Positions 18,760 through 28,182 of a DNA stretch of 64,000 nucleotides are shown here, piece by piece. The number at the start of each line of letters is the position of its first letter. Positions within the stretch are counted from its first letter, which is position 1. This DNA comes from Endozoicomonas montiporae CL-33 (lineage in GTDB: Bacteria; Pseudomonadota; Gammaproteobacteria; Pseudomonadales; Endozoicomonadaceae), in NCBI RefSeq assembly GCF_001583435.1, contig NZ_CP013251.1, forward strand, positions 4,043,215 to 4,107,214. The letters run 5' to 3'. A program made the position numbers and the translations under genes. The notes beneath the pieces were generated by a model that had not been told where the DNA came from, did not search any database, and saw nothing but the letters and a program-made list of their open reading frames with translations.

Positions 18760-19994
18760 CAGCCGGTCACCCTTTCAGGTACAGGTTTTGTTTTCTCCAT
18801 CCTTGTGTAGAACGGCATCAACAGGAAGAATGCAAAATACAGCACAGTGCAAATCTGGGCGATCAATGTGTAAGTGACCGTAGCAGGCTGAGTACCCAGC
18901 CAGGTCAGGAGAACGAACACAAAGGCAAAAACGACAATGGCAATCTTACTGATTACTCCCTTATAGCGAATCGACCTGACACGACTACGATCCAGCCAGG
19001 GCAGTACAAACAGAATGGCAATAGCTGCCCCCATCGCAATAAAGCCACCCAGCTTCGAGTCTATCGGCCCGACATCAAACGTGATCGCACGCAAAATGGA
19101 GTAAAACGCGCCGAAGTACCACACAGGTGCAATATGCTCGGGAGTTTTCAATGCATCTGCCTGTTCAAAATTGGCATGCTCAAGGAAGAACCCGCCCATC
19201 TCCGGCATGAAGAAAATCACACCACAGAAAACAAACAGAAATACTGCAACGCCCACCAAATCTTTCACGGTGTAGTAAGGGTGGAAAGGAATACCATCCA
19301 GAGGAATACCGTCAGGTCCTTTGTTCTTTTTGATATCGATTCCGTCAGGATTGTTGGAGCCTACTTCATGCAGCGCAAGAATATGCAACACAACCAAACC
19401 CAGAATAACAATGGGCAGTGCCACCACATGCAACGCAAAGAACCGGTTAAGGGTAATACCGGAAATCAGGAAGTCTCCACGAATCCACTGCTGCAGATCC
19501 GCACCAATCCATGGAATAGCGCCAAACAGGGAAATAATTACCTGAGCACCCCAGTAAGACATCTGCCCCCATGGCAGCATATAACCCATAAAGGCTTCAG
19601 CCATCAGAGCCAGATAAATGGCCATGCCAAATATCCAGATCAACTCCCTTGGCGTCTGATAGGAACCATAGAGCAGACCACGGAACATGTGGCAATAGAC
19701 CACAATAAAGAAAAATGACGCTCCGGTTGAGTGCATATAGCGAATCAGCCAGCCATACTCAACGTCGCGCATAATGTACTCAACGGACGCAAAGGCTTTC
19801 TCCGCATCGGGCACATAACTCATGGTCAGCCAGATACCGGTCAGAAGCTGGTTAACCAACACCAGTAATGCCAGCGAGCCAAAGAAGTACCAGACATTGA
19901 AGTTTTTCGGCGCATAATATTTGGCCAGATGATCTTCCCAGGCTCGCACCACGGGAAGCCGCTCATTGACCCAGTTCAGCAGACTATTCATCAT
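18759..19994 (-). CDS. petB: Cytochrome b of the bc1 complex
   Basis: This integral membrane diheme subunit carries the quinol-oxidising and quinone-reducing sites. The 411-residue product shows the N-terminal WYFFGSLALLVLVNQLLTG helix, the GYMLPWGQMSYWGA region with the haem-binding segments around SFFFIVVYCHMFRG and LHVVALP, and the PEWY-site variant APVWYFGAFYSIL near the C-terminal third. It overlaps petA and petC by 4 and 1-4 bases, the usual tight operon. Confidence 0.97.
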   Translation of the reverse strand: MMNSLLNWVNERLPVVRAWEDHLAKYYAPKNFNVWYFFGSLALLVLVNQLLTGIWLTMSYVPDAEKAFASVEYIMRDVEYGWLIRYMHSTGASFFFIVVYCHMFRGLLYGSYQTPRELIWIFGMAIYLALMAEAFMGYMLPWGQMSYWGAQVIISLFGAIPWIGADLQQWIRGDFLISGITLNRFFALHVVALPIVILGLVVLHILALHEVGSNNPDGIDIKKNKGPDGIPLDGIPFHPYYTVKDLVGVAVFLFVFCGVIFFMPEMGGFFLEHANFEQADALKTPEHIAPVWYFGAFYSILRAITFDVGPIDSKLGGFIAMGAAIAILFVLPWLDRSRVRSIRYKGVISKIAIVVFAFVFVLLTWLGTQPATVTYTLIAQICTVLYFAFFLLMPFYTRMEKTKPVPERVTG

Positions 19995-20584
19995 GCATTC
20001 TCCTTATCCTGGCCAATGATGATGACCGAGTCGCTTTCATAGCTGTACGGAGGCACCTCAAGATTTGTTGGTGCCGGCACACCTTTGTAAACCCGACCCG
20101 CCAGATCAAACTTGGAACCATGGCACGGGCAGTGATAGCCACCTTTCCAGCCGGCATCAAATTCCATGGGTTTGACTTCAGGGAGATATTTGGGAGAACA
20201 ACCAAGGTGGGTACACAAACCCACAAGAATAAGAAACTCGTCTTTGACAGAACGGTATTCGTTTTTAGCGTAATCGGGTTGCTCTGATTTATCGGAACCC
20301 GGGTCGCGCACCTTGCCGTCTACCGCCTGAATTTCCTTCAGCATCTCCGGGGTTCGACGGACTACAAAAACGGGTTTCCCCCGCCACTCCACTACGATCT
20401 GCTGTCCCGGCTCAAGCTTGCTGAGATTCACCTTCACAGGAGCGCCAGCCGCTTTGGCTTTGGCACTTGGATTCCATGATTTGATAAAAGGTGTAGCAAC
20501 CCCGACAGCTCCGGCAGCCCCCACCACCGAAGTTGCAGCCACGAGAAAGCGGCGCCGGCCAGTATTTACGCCGTTGTCACTCAT
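19991..20584 (-). CDS. petA: Rieske iron-sulfur subunit of the bc1 complex
   Basis: PetA transfers electrons from quinol to cytochrome c1 via a 2Fe-2S cluster on the periplasmic side. The 197-residue product begins with a twin-arginine signal (GRRRFLVAATS) and an N-terminal membrane anchor. Cluster ligands are visible: CTHLGC (C124, H126, C129) and CPCH (C152, C154, H155). It is the first gene of petABC; the ATG at 20584 is used. An A/T-rich untranslated region of about 320 bp separates it from rpsI. Confidence 0.97.
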   Translation of the reverse strand: MSDNGVNTGRRRFLVAATSVVGAAGAVGVATPFIKSWNPSAKAKAAGAPVKVNLSKLEPGQQIVVEWRGKPVFVVRRTPEMLKEIQAVDGKVRDPGSDKSEQPDYAKNEYRSVKDEFLILVGLCTHLGCSPKYLPEVKPMEFDAGWKGGYHCPCHGSKFDLAGRVYKGVPAPTNLEVPPYSYESDSVIIIGQDKENA

Positions 20585-20905
20585 TAACCTACTCTCCCCA
20601 TCCGGGCGACTTTGCCCATTGACTTCTTTTTGTTCATGGGTGGGATATTAGCAGGGAGTTAAGAGATGATGACTCTTGTTGAGAAAAAAACACCGGTTTT
20701 AAAGTATTTTTTCCTCATCCCCCGTTCTCACCATTCTGTATTTTTACCTACCCACTTAATATGGTGGTACGTAATGATACTGCTTTTACCGCTTTCTAAA
20801 AAGGCTTGGTTTGTATTTTGTAAGGATTTTGTAGGCCCCTTGGTCGATATGACGATTTATTTTACGCGGACTTTCCTGCATGCCTGTCCGACATTTTCTT
20901 CAGAC

Positions 20906-20938
20906 AAAAAAAATGCCTGCGGAAAGCAGGCATTTTTT
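20906..20938 (-). terminator. Terminator after rpsI
   Basis: The stem AAATGCCTGC/GCAGGCATTT with a GGAAA loop is flanked by A- and T-runs and can work in both directions. It closes the rplM-rpsI operon. Confidence 0.9.
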
Positions 20939-20994
20939 GTAGCGCGGTTCCCGGCAAGGGAACCACTGAGAAAACGTCCGTAGACGTATTCCCA

Positions 20995-21387
20995 TTAACG
21001 CTTGGAGAACTGTGGACGCTTACGCGCTTTGCGCAGACCGACCTTCTTACGTTCAACTTCACGAGCGTCACGGGTAACGTAACCCGCTTTGCGCAGAGAA
21101 GGACGCAGGCTCTCATCATACTGCATCAGTGCACGGGTGATACCGTGACGGATAGCACCAGCCTGACCAGAACCACCACCACCGGAAACAGTGATTTTGA
21201 TGTCGAACTTCTCGAGCAGTTCAGTCAGTTCCAGAGGCTGACGAACGACCATGCGAGCAGTTTCACGACCAAAGTACTCGTCCAGGGAGCGACCGTTAAC
21301 AACGATGCTGCCAGAGCCAGACTTCAGAAATACGCGAGCGGTAGAAGACTTACGACGTCCAGTACCGTAGTATTGAGTCACAGACAT
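20995..21387 (-). CDS. rpsI: 30S ribosomal protein S9
   Basis: S9 sits in the head of the small ribosomal subunit, with its basic tail reaching the P site. The 130-residue product starts [15 protein letters not shown] and ends with the conserved basic [11 protein letters not shown] tail. It lies 12 bases downstream of rplM, the universal rplM-rpsI operon. Confidence 0.99.
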   Translation of the reverse strand: MSVTQYYGTGRRKSSTARVFLKSGSGSIVVNGRSLDEYFGRETARMVVRQPLELTELLEKFDIKITVSGGGGSGQAGAIRHGITRALMQYDESLRPSLRKAGYVTRDAREVERKKVGLRKARKRPQFSKR

Positions 21388-21399
21388 GACTACCCCCGA

Positions 21400-21828
21400 T
21401 TAAATTTCCAGTTGCTTTGGCTGCTGTGCAGTGTGCTTGTGCTCGGCACCAGCGTACACTTTCAGCTTGCTGTACATAGCGCGACCCAGAGGACCACGTG
21501 GCAGCATGCCTTTAACAGCAGTTTCGATAACCATCTCTGGCTTGTGAGCGATCATTTTTTCGAAGCTCATAGACTTCAGACCACCAACATAGCCGGTGTG
21601 GCGATGGTACATCTTATCAGTAGCTTTACGGCCAGATACATGTACTTTCTCAGCATTGATAACAACGATGTAATCGCCGGTGTCAACGTGAGGAGTGTAT
21701 TCAGGCTTGTGCTTACCGCGCAGACGGGAAGCAATCTCGGTAGCCAGACGACCCAGGGTTTTGCCCTCAGCGTCTACTACATACCAGTCACGTTTTACAG
21801 TTTCTGGCTTTGCACTAAAAGTTTTCAT
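21400..21828 (-). CDS. rplM: 50S ribosomal protein L13
   Basis: L13 is an early-assembly large-subunit protein. The 142-residue product has the family motifs [27 protein letters not shown] and [13 protein letters not shown]. It is the first gene of the rplM-rpsI operon; a TATAAT-type -10 box lies about 155 bases upstream. Confidence 0.99.
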   Translation of the reverse strand: MKTFSAKPETVKRDWYVVDAEGKTLGRLATEIASRLRGKHKPEYTPHVDTGDYIVVINAEKVHVSGRKATDKMYHRHTGYVGGLKSMSFEKMIAHKPEMVIETAVKGMLPRGPLGRAMYSKLKVYAGAEHKHTAQQPKQLEI

Positions 21829-21979
21829 TAAATTCGCCTCAAGAGTATTACAGATGCAATACCTGTTCTTACTTGGCCGTTCCTGCGCAGCGTGAACTTT
21901 GCAGAATTAGAAACCAGGCTAATAGTTCCCGAATCGGCCTGCTCAAACATTGGGCGCTCAATTGGGAAACGGGAGCCGT

Positions 21980-21985
21980 ATTATA
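21980..21985 (-). promoter_or_regulatory. Candidate -10 box for rplM-rpsI
   Basis: On the minus strand a perfect TATAAT occurs about 155 bases upstream of rplM, after a T-rich region. No good -35 is present. The leader is long enough to host regulation, but I cannot identify a structure. Confidence 0.35.
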
Positions 21986-22134
21986 GCGGCTGAAAACAGG
22001 AAAAAAACCCCTCTTGAGGTAATTATCTGGACAATTTGGCCAATTACGGATAGAGGTGGGTGAAATATGACATATGTTGCTATTGAAATGATCAACCGCC
22101 ATGCCTTTTTCACCCTGAAAAGCCGGTCTCCGCA

Positions 22135-22554
22135 TTATTGGCACTGGAAATCGAGGGTGTAGACATAGCCGGGGCCAATGGCATCTTCGACGATGCTTCC
22201 ACCCACTGCTGCCACTTCGCCCGATTCACGGGAATTCTCGTCCCGTCCCCACAGCCAGGAGGCTCCACCAGCCTTTTTCACCACCTTGGCAGCCGCTTTC
22301 AGGGCATGATAGTCCGCTTCACTGAGACTCCCGGTGTAGCGGTAGTTTTCGCTGACAATGAAAGCCACCTTGCTCTGGCTTTTACAAAAGTGGTCTGCCT
22401 GAGGTTTTGCCTTCTGATAACCTGACTGCCGGTCTTCCGTGTTCAGGACAACCCGGTGGGTGCCCGACACATTAGGACGTACGTCCTGGTGATGTTGAAG
22501 ATACGAGCAACCGTTCAGGATCAGTCCAGCAATCGCTGGCAATAGATAGCGCAT
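22135..22554 (-). CDS. Small lipoprotein of unknown function
   Basis: The ATG at 22554 is chosen because GGGAG lies about 9 bases ahead of it; the frame is also open to a TTG at 22560. The 139-residue product has a lipoprotein signal (MRYLLPAIAGLILNGC) with the lipobox Cys at residue 16. The mature part contains a Cys near residue 57 and one at the second-last position, which might pair. The central block EADYHALKAAAKVVKKAGGASWLW suggests a small alpha/beta fold. No family is recognised. Confidence 0.65.
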   Translation of the reverse strand: MRYLLPAIAGLILNGCSYLQHHQDVRPNVSGTHRVVLNTEDRQSGYQKAKPQADHFCKSQSKVAFIVSENYRYTGSLSEADYHALKAAAKVVKKAGGASWLWGRDENSRESGEVAAVGGSIVEDAIGPGYVYTLDFQCQ

Positions 22555-22729
22555 AATCAATCTCCCTGGTAAACAAACGCAGTCTCATCTTTGATAGCTA
22601 TTTCAGGAATAGTTCCCCTGCCATCCAAACCCTTGCACCAAACCCTTAGCAACAAGAACTGACATCTGCCCGGCAAACCGCTAAAATCCTGCCAAACCCT
22701 GACAGACCTATAGACTGGAACACTGCACA

Positions 22730-23407
22730 ATGCGTGACTTTATTATTGCTCCCAGCATTCTTTCTGCCGATTTTGCCCGTCTGGGTGAAGAAGTGGATCA
22801 GGTCATCCAAGCTGGAGCCGACTGGGTTCACTTCGATGTGATGGACAACCACTATGTTCCCAATTTAACCATCGGCCCAATGGTCTGCAAGGCTCTGCGA
22901 AATCATGGTGTCACAGCGCCTGTCGATGTTCACCTGATGGCTAGCCCGGTGGATCGCCTTATCCCCGACTTTATTGAAGCCGGTGCCAGTATGATCACCT
23001 TCCACCCGGAAGCCTCCCGGCATATCGACCGCACCCTGCAGATGATCCGTGAAGGCGGCTGTAAAGCCGGTCTGGTGCTGAATCCGGCCACCAGCCCCGA
23101 TATCATTGAATATGTGATTGATAAACTGGACATGATCCTGCTGATGTCCGTAAACCCCGGATTTGGCGGTCAGAAGTTTATCCCTTCCACCCTGAAAAAG
23201 CTGCGTCATGTTCGCAAAATGATCGATAACAGCGGTCTGGATATCCGCCTTGAAGTCGATGGTGGCGTAGGCGTCCAGAACATTCGCCAGATCGCTGAAG
23301 CCGGTGCCGATGCCTTTGTCGCCGGTTCTGCCATCTTCAATGCCGAGGACTACAAAACCGTTATTGGCCAGATGCGCGAAGAACTGTCCAAAGCTGACCC
23401 GGTTTAA
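22730..23407 (+). CDS. rpe: Ribulose-phosphate 3-epimerase
   Basis: Rpe interconverts ribulose-5-phosphate and xylulose-5-phosphate in the pentose phosphate pathway. The 225-residue TIM barrel has the opening [16 protein letters not shown], the metal/catalytic [27 protein letters not shown] and DGGV motifs. gph follows 46 bp downstream. In pseudomonads this pair is followed directly by trpEGDC; here 5 kb of mostly mobile DNA intervenes. Confidence 0.98.
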   Translation: MRDFIIAPSILSADFARLGEEVDQVIQAGADWVHFDVMDNHYVPNLTIGPMVCKALRNHGVTAPVDVHLMASPVDRLIPDFIEAGASMITFHPEASRHIDRTLQMIREGGCKAGLVLNPATSPDIIEYVIDKLDMILLMSVNPGFGGQKFIPSTLKKLRHVRKMIDNSGLDIRLEVDGGVGVQNIRQIAEAGADAFVAGSAIFNAEDYKTVIGQMREELSKADPV

Positions 23408-23453
23408 TGAACACCCATTCGGCCTTCCAAACGCAATCAGGTAATAGTAAGAC

Positions 23454-24143
23454 ATGAAACTGACTGAATTCACGGCGGGAAAACTGCCACAGCTGATCAT
23501 GTACGATCTGGATGGAACGCTGGTTGATAGTGTGCCCGATCTGGCTATCTCTATTGATGCCATGCTGGATGATATGAACCTGCCCAAAGCCGGTGAAGAC
23601 AAAGTTCGCCTCTGGGTCGGTAACGGTATCCCGTCACTGGTCAAACGCGCACTGGTTGATGATATGGCAGGCGACCAGCCGGGCATTGTTAACCGCGATG
23701 TGTTTATCAAGGCTTACGACAGCTTCAAGCATCATTATGCCATTGAAGTAGGCCAGCACAGCCACCTTTATCCGGGCGTAAAAAACTTTCTGGAGGCCAT
23801 GGCCAATAAAGGTGTTAAGCAGGCGGTAGTGACCAACAAGTCCGAAATTTTTACCGAAAAACTGCTGAAGCTTATGGGGATTGATCACTTTTTCGAGATC
23901 AGTCTTGGCGGCGACAGTCTGGATGAAAAAAAGCCTCACCCAATGCCTTTGCTACACGCCATTGAACAGGCAGAAGCCAGTCTGGATACAGCCCTGATGA
24001 TCGGTGATTCCAGTAACGACATTAAGGCAGCCCGTGCCGCTGGCGTTAAAGTCATTGCCCTGCCTTACGGTTACAACCATGGCGAACCGATTGAAGCGTC
24101 TAACCCCGATTTGATTGTTCCGACCATGGACAAGCTGCTTTGA
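23454..24143 (+). CDS. gph: Phosphoglycolate phosphatase (HAD family)
   Basis: Gph removes 2-phosphoglycolate formed during oxidative DNA repair. The 229-residue HAD hydrolase has the nucleophile motif DLDGTLVDS (about residues 19-27), the motif II threonine in VVTNKSE, and motif III/IV GDSSNDIKAARAAG with the metal-binding acidic residues. It is co-directional with and close to rpe, likely one transcript. Confidence 0.96.
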   Translation: MKLTEFTAGKLPQLIMYDLDGTLVDSVPDLAISIDAMLDDMNLPKAGEDKVRLWVGNGIPSLVKRALVDDMAGDQPGIVNRDVFIKAYDSFKHHYAIEVGQHSHLYPGVKNFLEAMANKGVKQAVVTNKSEIFTEKLLKLMGIDHFFEISLGGDSLDEKKPHPMPLLHAIEQAEASLDTALMIGDSSNDIKAARAAGVKVIALPYGYNHGEPIEASNPDLIVPTMDKLL

Positions 24144-24190
24144 CTCTCAAGGCAGTGACTTTAGTACTCGCTCGCTGAAAACAAAGATCT

Positions 24191-24322
24191 GTAGGTTGGG
24201 ACGAACGAAGTGACTCCCAACACGGTGAGCCTTTTGACAGGTACGGTCTTGATAACTGCTTTGCTTTCGTACCATGCAGAAAATCACCGTGTTGAGAGTC
24301 GCGCCCCACTCGTCCCAACCTA
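24191..24322. repeat. Inverted repeat of the GTAGGTTGGGACGA family
   Basis: GTAGGTTGGGACGA at the left and TCGTCCCAACCTA at the right enclose an imperfect palindrome of about 130 bp, including ACACGGTGA/TCACCGTGT. The same ends occur at 62319-62398 and, degenerately, at 40136-40170. It lies just after gph. Confidence 0.75.
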
Positions 24323-25784
24323 TGCTCCGTATTCATCAAGTGATGCCCTAAATATTATTATTTTCAAGATTTTTTTCGTTAAGTTAGTGCCATTTATTAA
24401 GCACCTTCCCATTCGTACTCCCTCTCTACTCAGCTATCTCTTTAACACATCTCCTAATCTTGGCTTATCCTTTTTTCAGATGAGTCAAGATTGTGCTTCC
24501 ACTTCCTCCTGAACAATGGGCAGAACTTACTTTTGGGTGCGCTGATTTGGGTGATCAACGTCGTACAAAAAGGCTGGTGCACACAGCAGCGGAACTATCC
24601 GCTCATACGGGTTCGTCATTGGCTGAGTCTTGTGAAGGTGACCTGTCCTTATTGGTTGGCGGTTACCGCTTAATTGAAAATGAAGCTGTTAAGCCTGAAG
24701 CCATTGCCGAGGCTGGCTTTCAAGCAACTCTGCATGCTCTTCAGGACTCTGAACTTATTCTGGCTCTTGAGGATTCAACAACCCTTGGTTACAAACATTC
24801 CGCAAGGTCAGGGCTTGGTGATTTGGGTGGACCGAAAGACGCCATAACAAGGGGTTTTGGGCTCACTCTGTTATGTTGCTGGATGCCGAAACAGAACGGA
24901 CTTTGGGGCTCATTGACCAGCAGCGCTGGATCAGAGATGACGATCAGCGTGGCCAAAAGCATCAACGCAAACAGCGACCTTACGAAGAGAAGGAGAGCTT
25001 TAAATGGCAGCAGTCTTCAGAAAATATTGAGCGCAGGTTGGGTGAGGCTATGGCTAAAACGATCAGCGTCTGTGACCGTGAAGCGGATATTTTCGAATAT
25101 ACCCTCTACAAGCTTAAACATGACCAGCGATTCATCGTCCGGGCAACACAGAACAGAACCCTGATTGATAACGACAAACTACTGTTTGATGCCGTTGCAG
25201 AAACGCCTGTACTGGGTAGCTATACCGTTATAATCCCGCAGCGTGGTGGCAGAAAAGAGCGAAAGGCCACCCTGCAAATAAAGAGTAAAAGCGTCACCAT
25301 TCAATCACCACAAAGACCCGGAGGTCGGCTTCAACCAATCAAGGTTAATGTTGTTACAGCACAGGAAATCAAGAACGACGCTGAAGATAAGCTGTGCTGG
25401 ATTCTTTTAACCACAGAGCCCGTTGCGACATTTGAAGACTGTCGTAAGGTGCTACGGTTTTATGAACTCCGTTGGCGCATAGAAGAATTTCACAAAGCTT
25501 GGAAAACAGGTGCTGGTGTTGAGCGTCAGCGTATGCAAAGCGCAGATAACCTTGAACGCATGGCCGTGATACTGATGTTTGTGGCTGTTAGGCTGATACA
25601 AATACGCGAGGCGCTCATGCTGCCTTATGTGCGGACTGATGACGAAGTGTGGCATGAAGAAACACCAGCCAATCAGGTAGTCAGTGATGATGAGTGGCAG
25701 GTGCTTTGGTTAAAGATGGAAAGTAAAAAGTTACCAGACAAGCCGCCATCGTTGATTTGGTTGTTCCAAACCATTGCCAAACTA

Positions 25785-27105
25785 GTGCTGGAAAGCTCTA
25801 ATATACATACACCTCATGTTGTGTTCTGATCTGCATCCATTTTTCGCCCCCCAGCTTTGTCAGAAGCAGCACGGATGCAGTCAAAACACACCCAGAAAAT
25901 CGTCTTGTCAGACCAGCAGCGTAAAGACCTTGAGCTCATAGTCCGCAGACGCAAAAGTAGTCAGTCACTTGTGCTCAGAGCCAAAATCATACTGGCTGGT
26001 GCAGAAGGTAAAAGCCTGCTCGGAACAGCTAAAAAATTAAAATGTACCAGAGAAACGGTTACCCGCTGGCGCAAGCACTGGGTCGAACGACCTGGTGACC
26101 AATCCACCCTGGAAAAGCTGAAAGAAGCCCAAAGGCCGGGCACTCCGCCCAAGTTTACCGCTGAACAGATTTGCCAGATTATTGCCCTGTCTTGCGACAA
26201 GCCAGAAGACCATGGCTACCCCTTCAGCCATTGGTCAGAAAGCTTATTAGCCATGGTGGCAGTAGACAAAAAAATTGTCTCATCCATCTCGCAGAGACAG
26301 GTGGGGCGTTTTTTAAAATCAGGCCGACATTCGTCCAGACAAGGTCAAAGGCTGGGTTGATACTCCGAAAGATGAAGCGTTTGAAATCCGCTGCGCCGAT
26401 ATATGTGACACCTATCAGAAAGCCGTTAAGCGTGCAGAGCAAGGCATCAATACCTTTTCCTTTGATGAAAAAACAGGCATGCAAGCTCTGGAGCCCGTGA
26501 AACCAAACAAACTGGTTAAGCCGGGTCACATAGAAAAGCGTGAGTTTGAGTATACTCGTCATGGAACGCAAGCTTTGCTGGCCGGTATGGATGTGGCTAC
26601 AGGAAAGATAATTCCTCTTATTAGAGATACTCGAACAGAGCAGGATTTTGCTGACTGGCTGGATCTTGTTCTGGCCAGTGACCCAAAGGCAGCAGGTTGG
26701 CATTTGGTCATGGATCAGCTCAATACACACATGTCAGAAGCGGCTGTCATGAAGGTTGCAGCTATCGAAAACACACCAGCTAATGAGCTTGGCGTCAAAG
26801 GTAAATCCGGTATTTTGAAAAATATGGAAACTCGGGCGGCTTACCTCAGTGACCCATCCCATAAAGTAGTATTTCATTACACGCCAAAGCACGCATCATG
26901 GCTGAATCAAATTGAAATCTGGTTTTCCATTTTGGTGAGACGGTTTTTGAAAAGAGGCATATTTACATCAACTGAAGACCTGAAAACCAGACTTCATGGT
27001 TTTGTAGATTTCTTCAATGAGCGGATGGCCAAGCCTTTTAAGTGGACTTATCGGGCTCGGCCTCTGCAAGCATAAGAGTGTATGGATATTAGAGCTTTCC
27101 AGCAC
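25785..27105 (+). mobile_element. IS630-family element nested in the Tn5-like IS
   Basis: The element is 1,321 bp with inverted ends starting GTGCTGGAAAGCTCTAAT (about 28 bp, one mismatch), flanked by TA dinucleotides (25783-25784 and 27106-27107), the canonical IS630/mariner target duplication. Removing it restores the reading frame of the Tn5-like transposase, which proves the insertion point. Confidence 0.9.
25857..27075 (+). pseudogene. IS630-family transposase, frameshifted
   Basis: The first frame (25857-26360) carries the helix-turn-helix region (GTAKKLKCTRETVTRWRKHW) and the linker to FSHWSESLLA. A frameshift near 26318-26326 moves the rest to another frame, which holds the DDE catalytic core: FSFDEKTGMQAL, LVMDQLNTHMS and HYTPKHASWLNQIEIWFS (the last D/E pair of the family), ending at 27075. 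It could only work if translational frameshifting occurs, as in some IS families; otherwise it is dead. Confidence 0.85.
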
Positions 27106-27297
27106 TAGGTGGCTGGTGCAACTCCAAACGCACAGGTCGCCCTGGTTGGCTGGCAATTTGGAAGGGCTGGGCAAAGCTACAGATTGGCGTCGAGGTCTGG
27201 CGCATGGCTCGCCAGTTCTGGGGTGTAGAGATGTGTTAAAGAGATAGCCTGTATCAGGTCGGGGAAGTCAGAAAGAGAATAGAACCCTGTCAGACTG

Positions 27298-27774
27298 TCA
27301 CTGTTCAAAAGGCAAGTACCCAATGAATCCGGTAATCTTCCAAATACCCTCCATTTTTCTCAGGTAATAGAGCGTTTGCCAATTCATAACAATGTCCGAT
27401 TCGCCGCTCAAGCGCACATGACCATTGAACTTTTTATGCGCTATTGCTTCGTTTCCATTGATATCAATGTCATTCAATAGAGTGACATCATACAAGTCAC
27501 GAATCAGATCCACAGGCTGATGATCCCTGGTTATTTCAGCGCTTCGCTTTTTCCAGCGTTCTGAATAGCTGTTCAGCGACGGAAAGTTAAGTTTCCAATG
27601 ATCCGGATTGTTTGAATGGCAACAGTCCACACCTGTAAATCCGTCTTCATAAAAATCGCTGGCTATCAGATCCCAGTCACTTTGCCCAAAAGCCAAAATG
27701 TCCTTTTCCACCAGCATCAGCCAGATAGAGTGGCGATCAGTATCCAGAGTTTTGTTAAACGGATTTTCAAACAT
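27298..27774 (-). CDS. NTF2-like (SnoaL-type) protein, function unknown
   Basis: The 158-residue product has the pattern of an NTF2-like cone fold: an N-terminal helix with FGQSDWDLIASDFYEDGF, a middle segment with a long connection, and the C-terminal strands GHVRLSGES, WQTLYYLRKMEGIWKITGFIGYLP. Proteins of this fold include small isomerases, dehydratases and stress proteins; the substrate cannot be read from the sequence. No signal peptide. It stands alone between the IS cluster and a palindromic element. Confidence 0.6.
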   Translation of the reverse strand: MFENPFNKTLDTDRHSIWLMLVEKDILAFGQSDWDLIASDFYEDGFTGVDCCHSNNPDHWKLNFPSLNSYSERWKKRSAEITRDHQPVDLIRDLYDVTLLNDIDINGNEAIAHKKFNGHVRLSGESDIVMNWQTLYYLRKMEGIWKITGFIGYLPFEQ

Positions 27775-27980
27775 GCACTATGCCTTAAAAAGGTTTTCAT
27801 CAAAATAAGATTCTCAGCCTTCAACGCTGACACTGCTCAACAACCAAACAACAAGAATTGACCGAAAACAACATAAAGGCAATCAATTTCACAGTGTAGA
27901 CACTTCAATTCCTGTTATTTGATCCCAATCAACAAAACGACGACAACCTTCATTTATCTTGCAAACCATATCATTACCTT

Positions 27981-28142
27981 AGAGGCTGTTTGAAAAGTAC
28001 CTGCCCTACTGCGGTCGTAGCAAATTGGTCTAAATATCCGCTTTTGTTCGTTGAATAGCTTGCTATTCACCTCTCAAAACCGAATATTTATCCTCAATTT
28101 TCTACGATCCTCGCTACGGGCGTTACTTTCCAAACAGCCTCT
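27981..28142. repeat. 162-bp palindromic element (AGAGGCTGTTTG ends)
   Basis: The ends AGAGGCTGTTTGAAAAGTA and TACTTTCCAAACAGCCTCT are inverted repeats with one mismatch. Further inward, GAATATTTATCC and its partners also pair. There is no coding potential; it looks like a MITE-type element. A second element of similar plan but different sequence is at 42411-42563. Confidence 0.75.
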
Positions 28143-28182
28143 TACCAATTTGCTGACTGCCTGAATCAGTCATGGGGGAAGT

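Larger units (their letters stand above)
24493..27240 (+). pseudogene. Tn5-like transposase, frameshifted and split
   Basis: The N-terminal part (24493 on) has LGDQRRTKRLVHTAAELSAH, LALEDSTTLGYKHS and GDLGG; the frame breaks near 24855, where a T-run is one base short. The second frame (24873-25783) carries SVMLLDAETERTLGL, ISVCDREADIFEY, WRIEEFHKAWKTGAGVERQRM with the catalytic Glu, and IWLFQTIAKL. There the IS630 element is inserted at a TA. After it (from 27106) the frame resumes as GGWCNSKRTGRPGWLAIWKGW, matching the Tn5 C-terminus, to a stop at 27238-27240. The element cannot move itself. Confidence 0.85.
24434..27247 (+). mobile_element. Tn5/IS50-like IS4-family element, interrupted by IS630
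   Basis: Perfect 20-bp terminal inverted repeats CTATCTCTTTAACACATCTC lie at 24434-24453 and 27228-27247. The enclosed transposase matches Tn5-type proteins throughout but is frameshifted and split by an IS630-family element at 25785-27105. No clear 9-bp target duplication is visible around the element. Confidence 0.85.

Noticed and set aside
18747..19718. 323-codon frame on the plus strand
   Set aside because: Antisense to petB; composition is that of a complement of a membrane protein gene.
22865..23710. 281-codon frame on the minus strand
   Set aside because: Antisense to rpe and gph.
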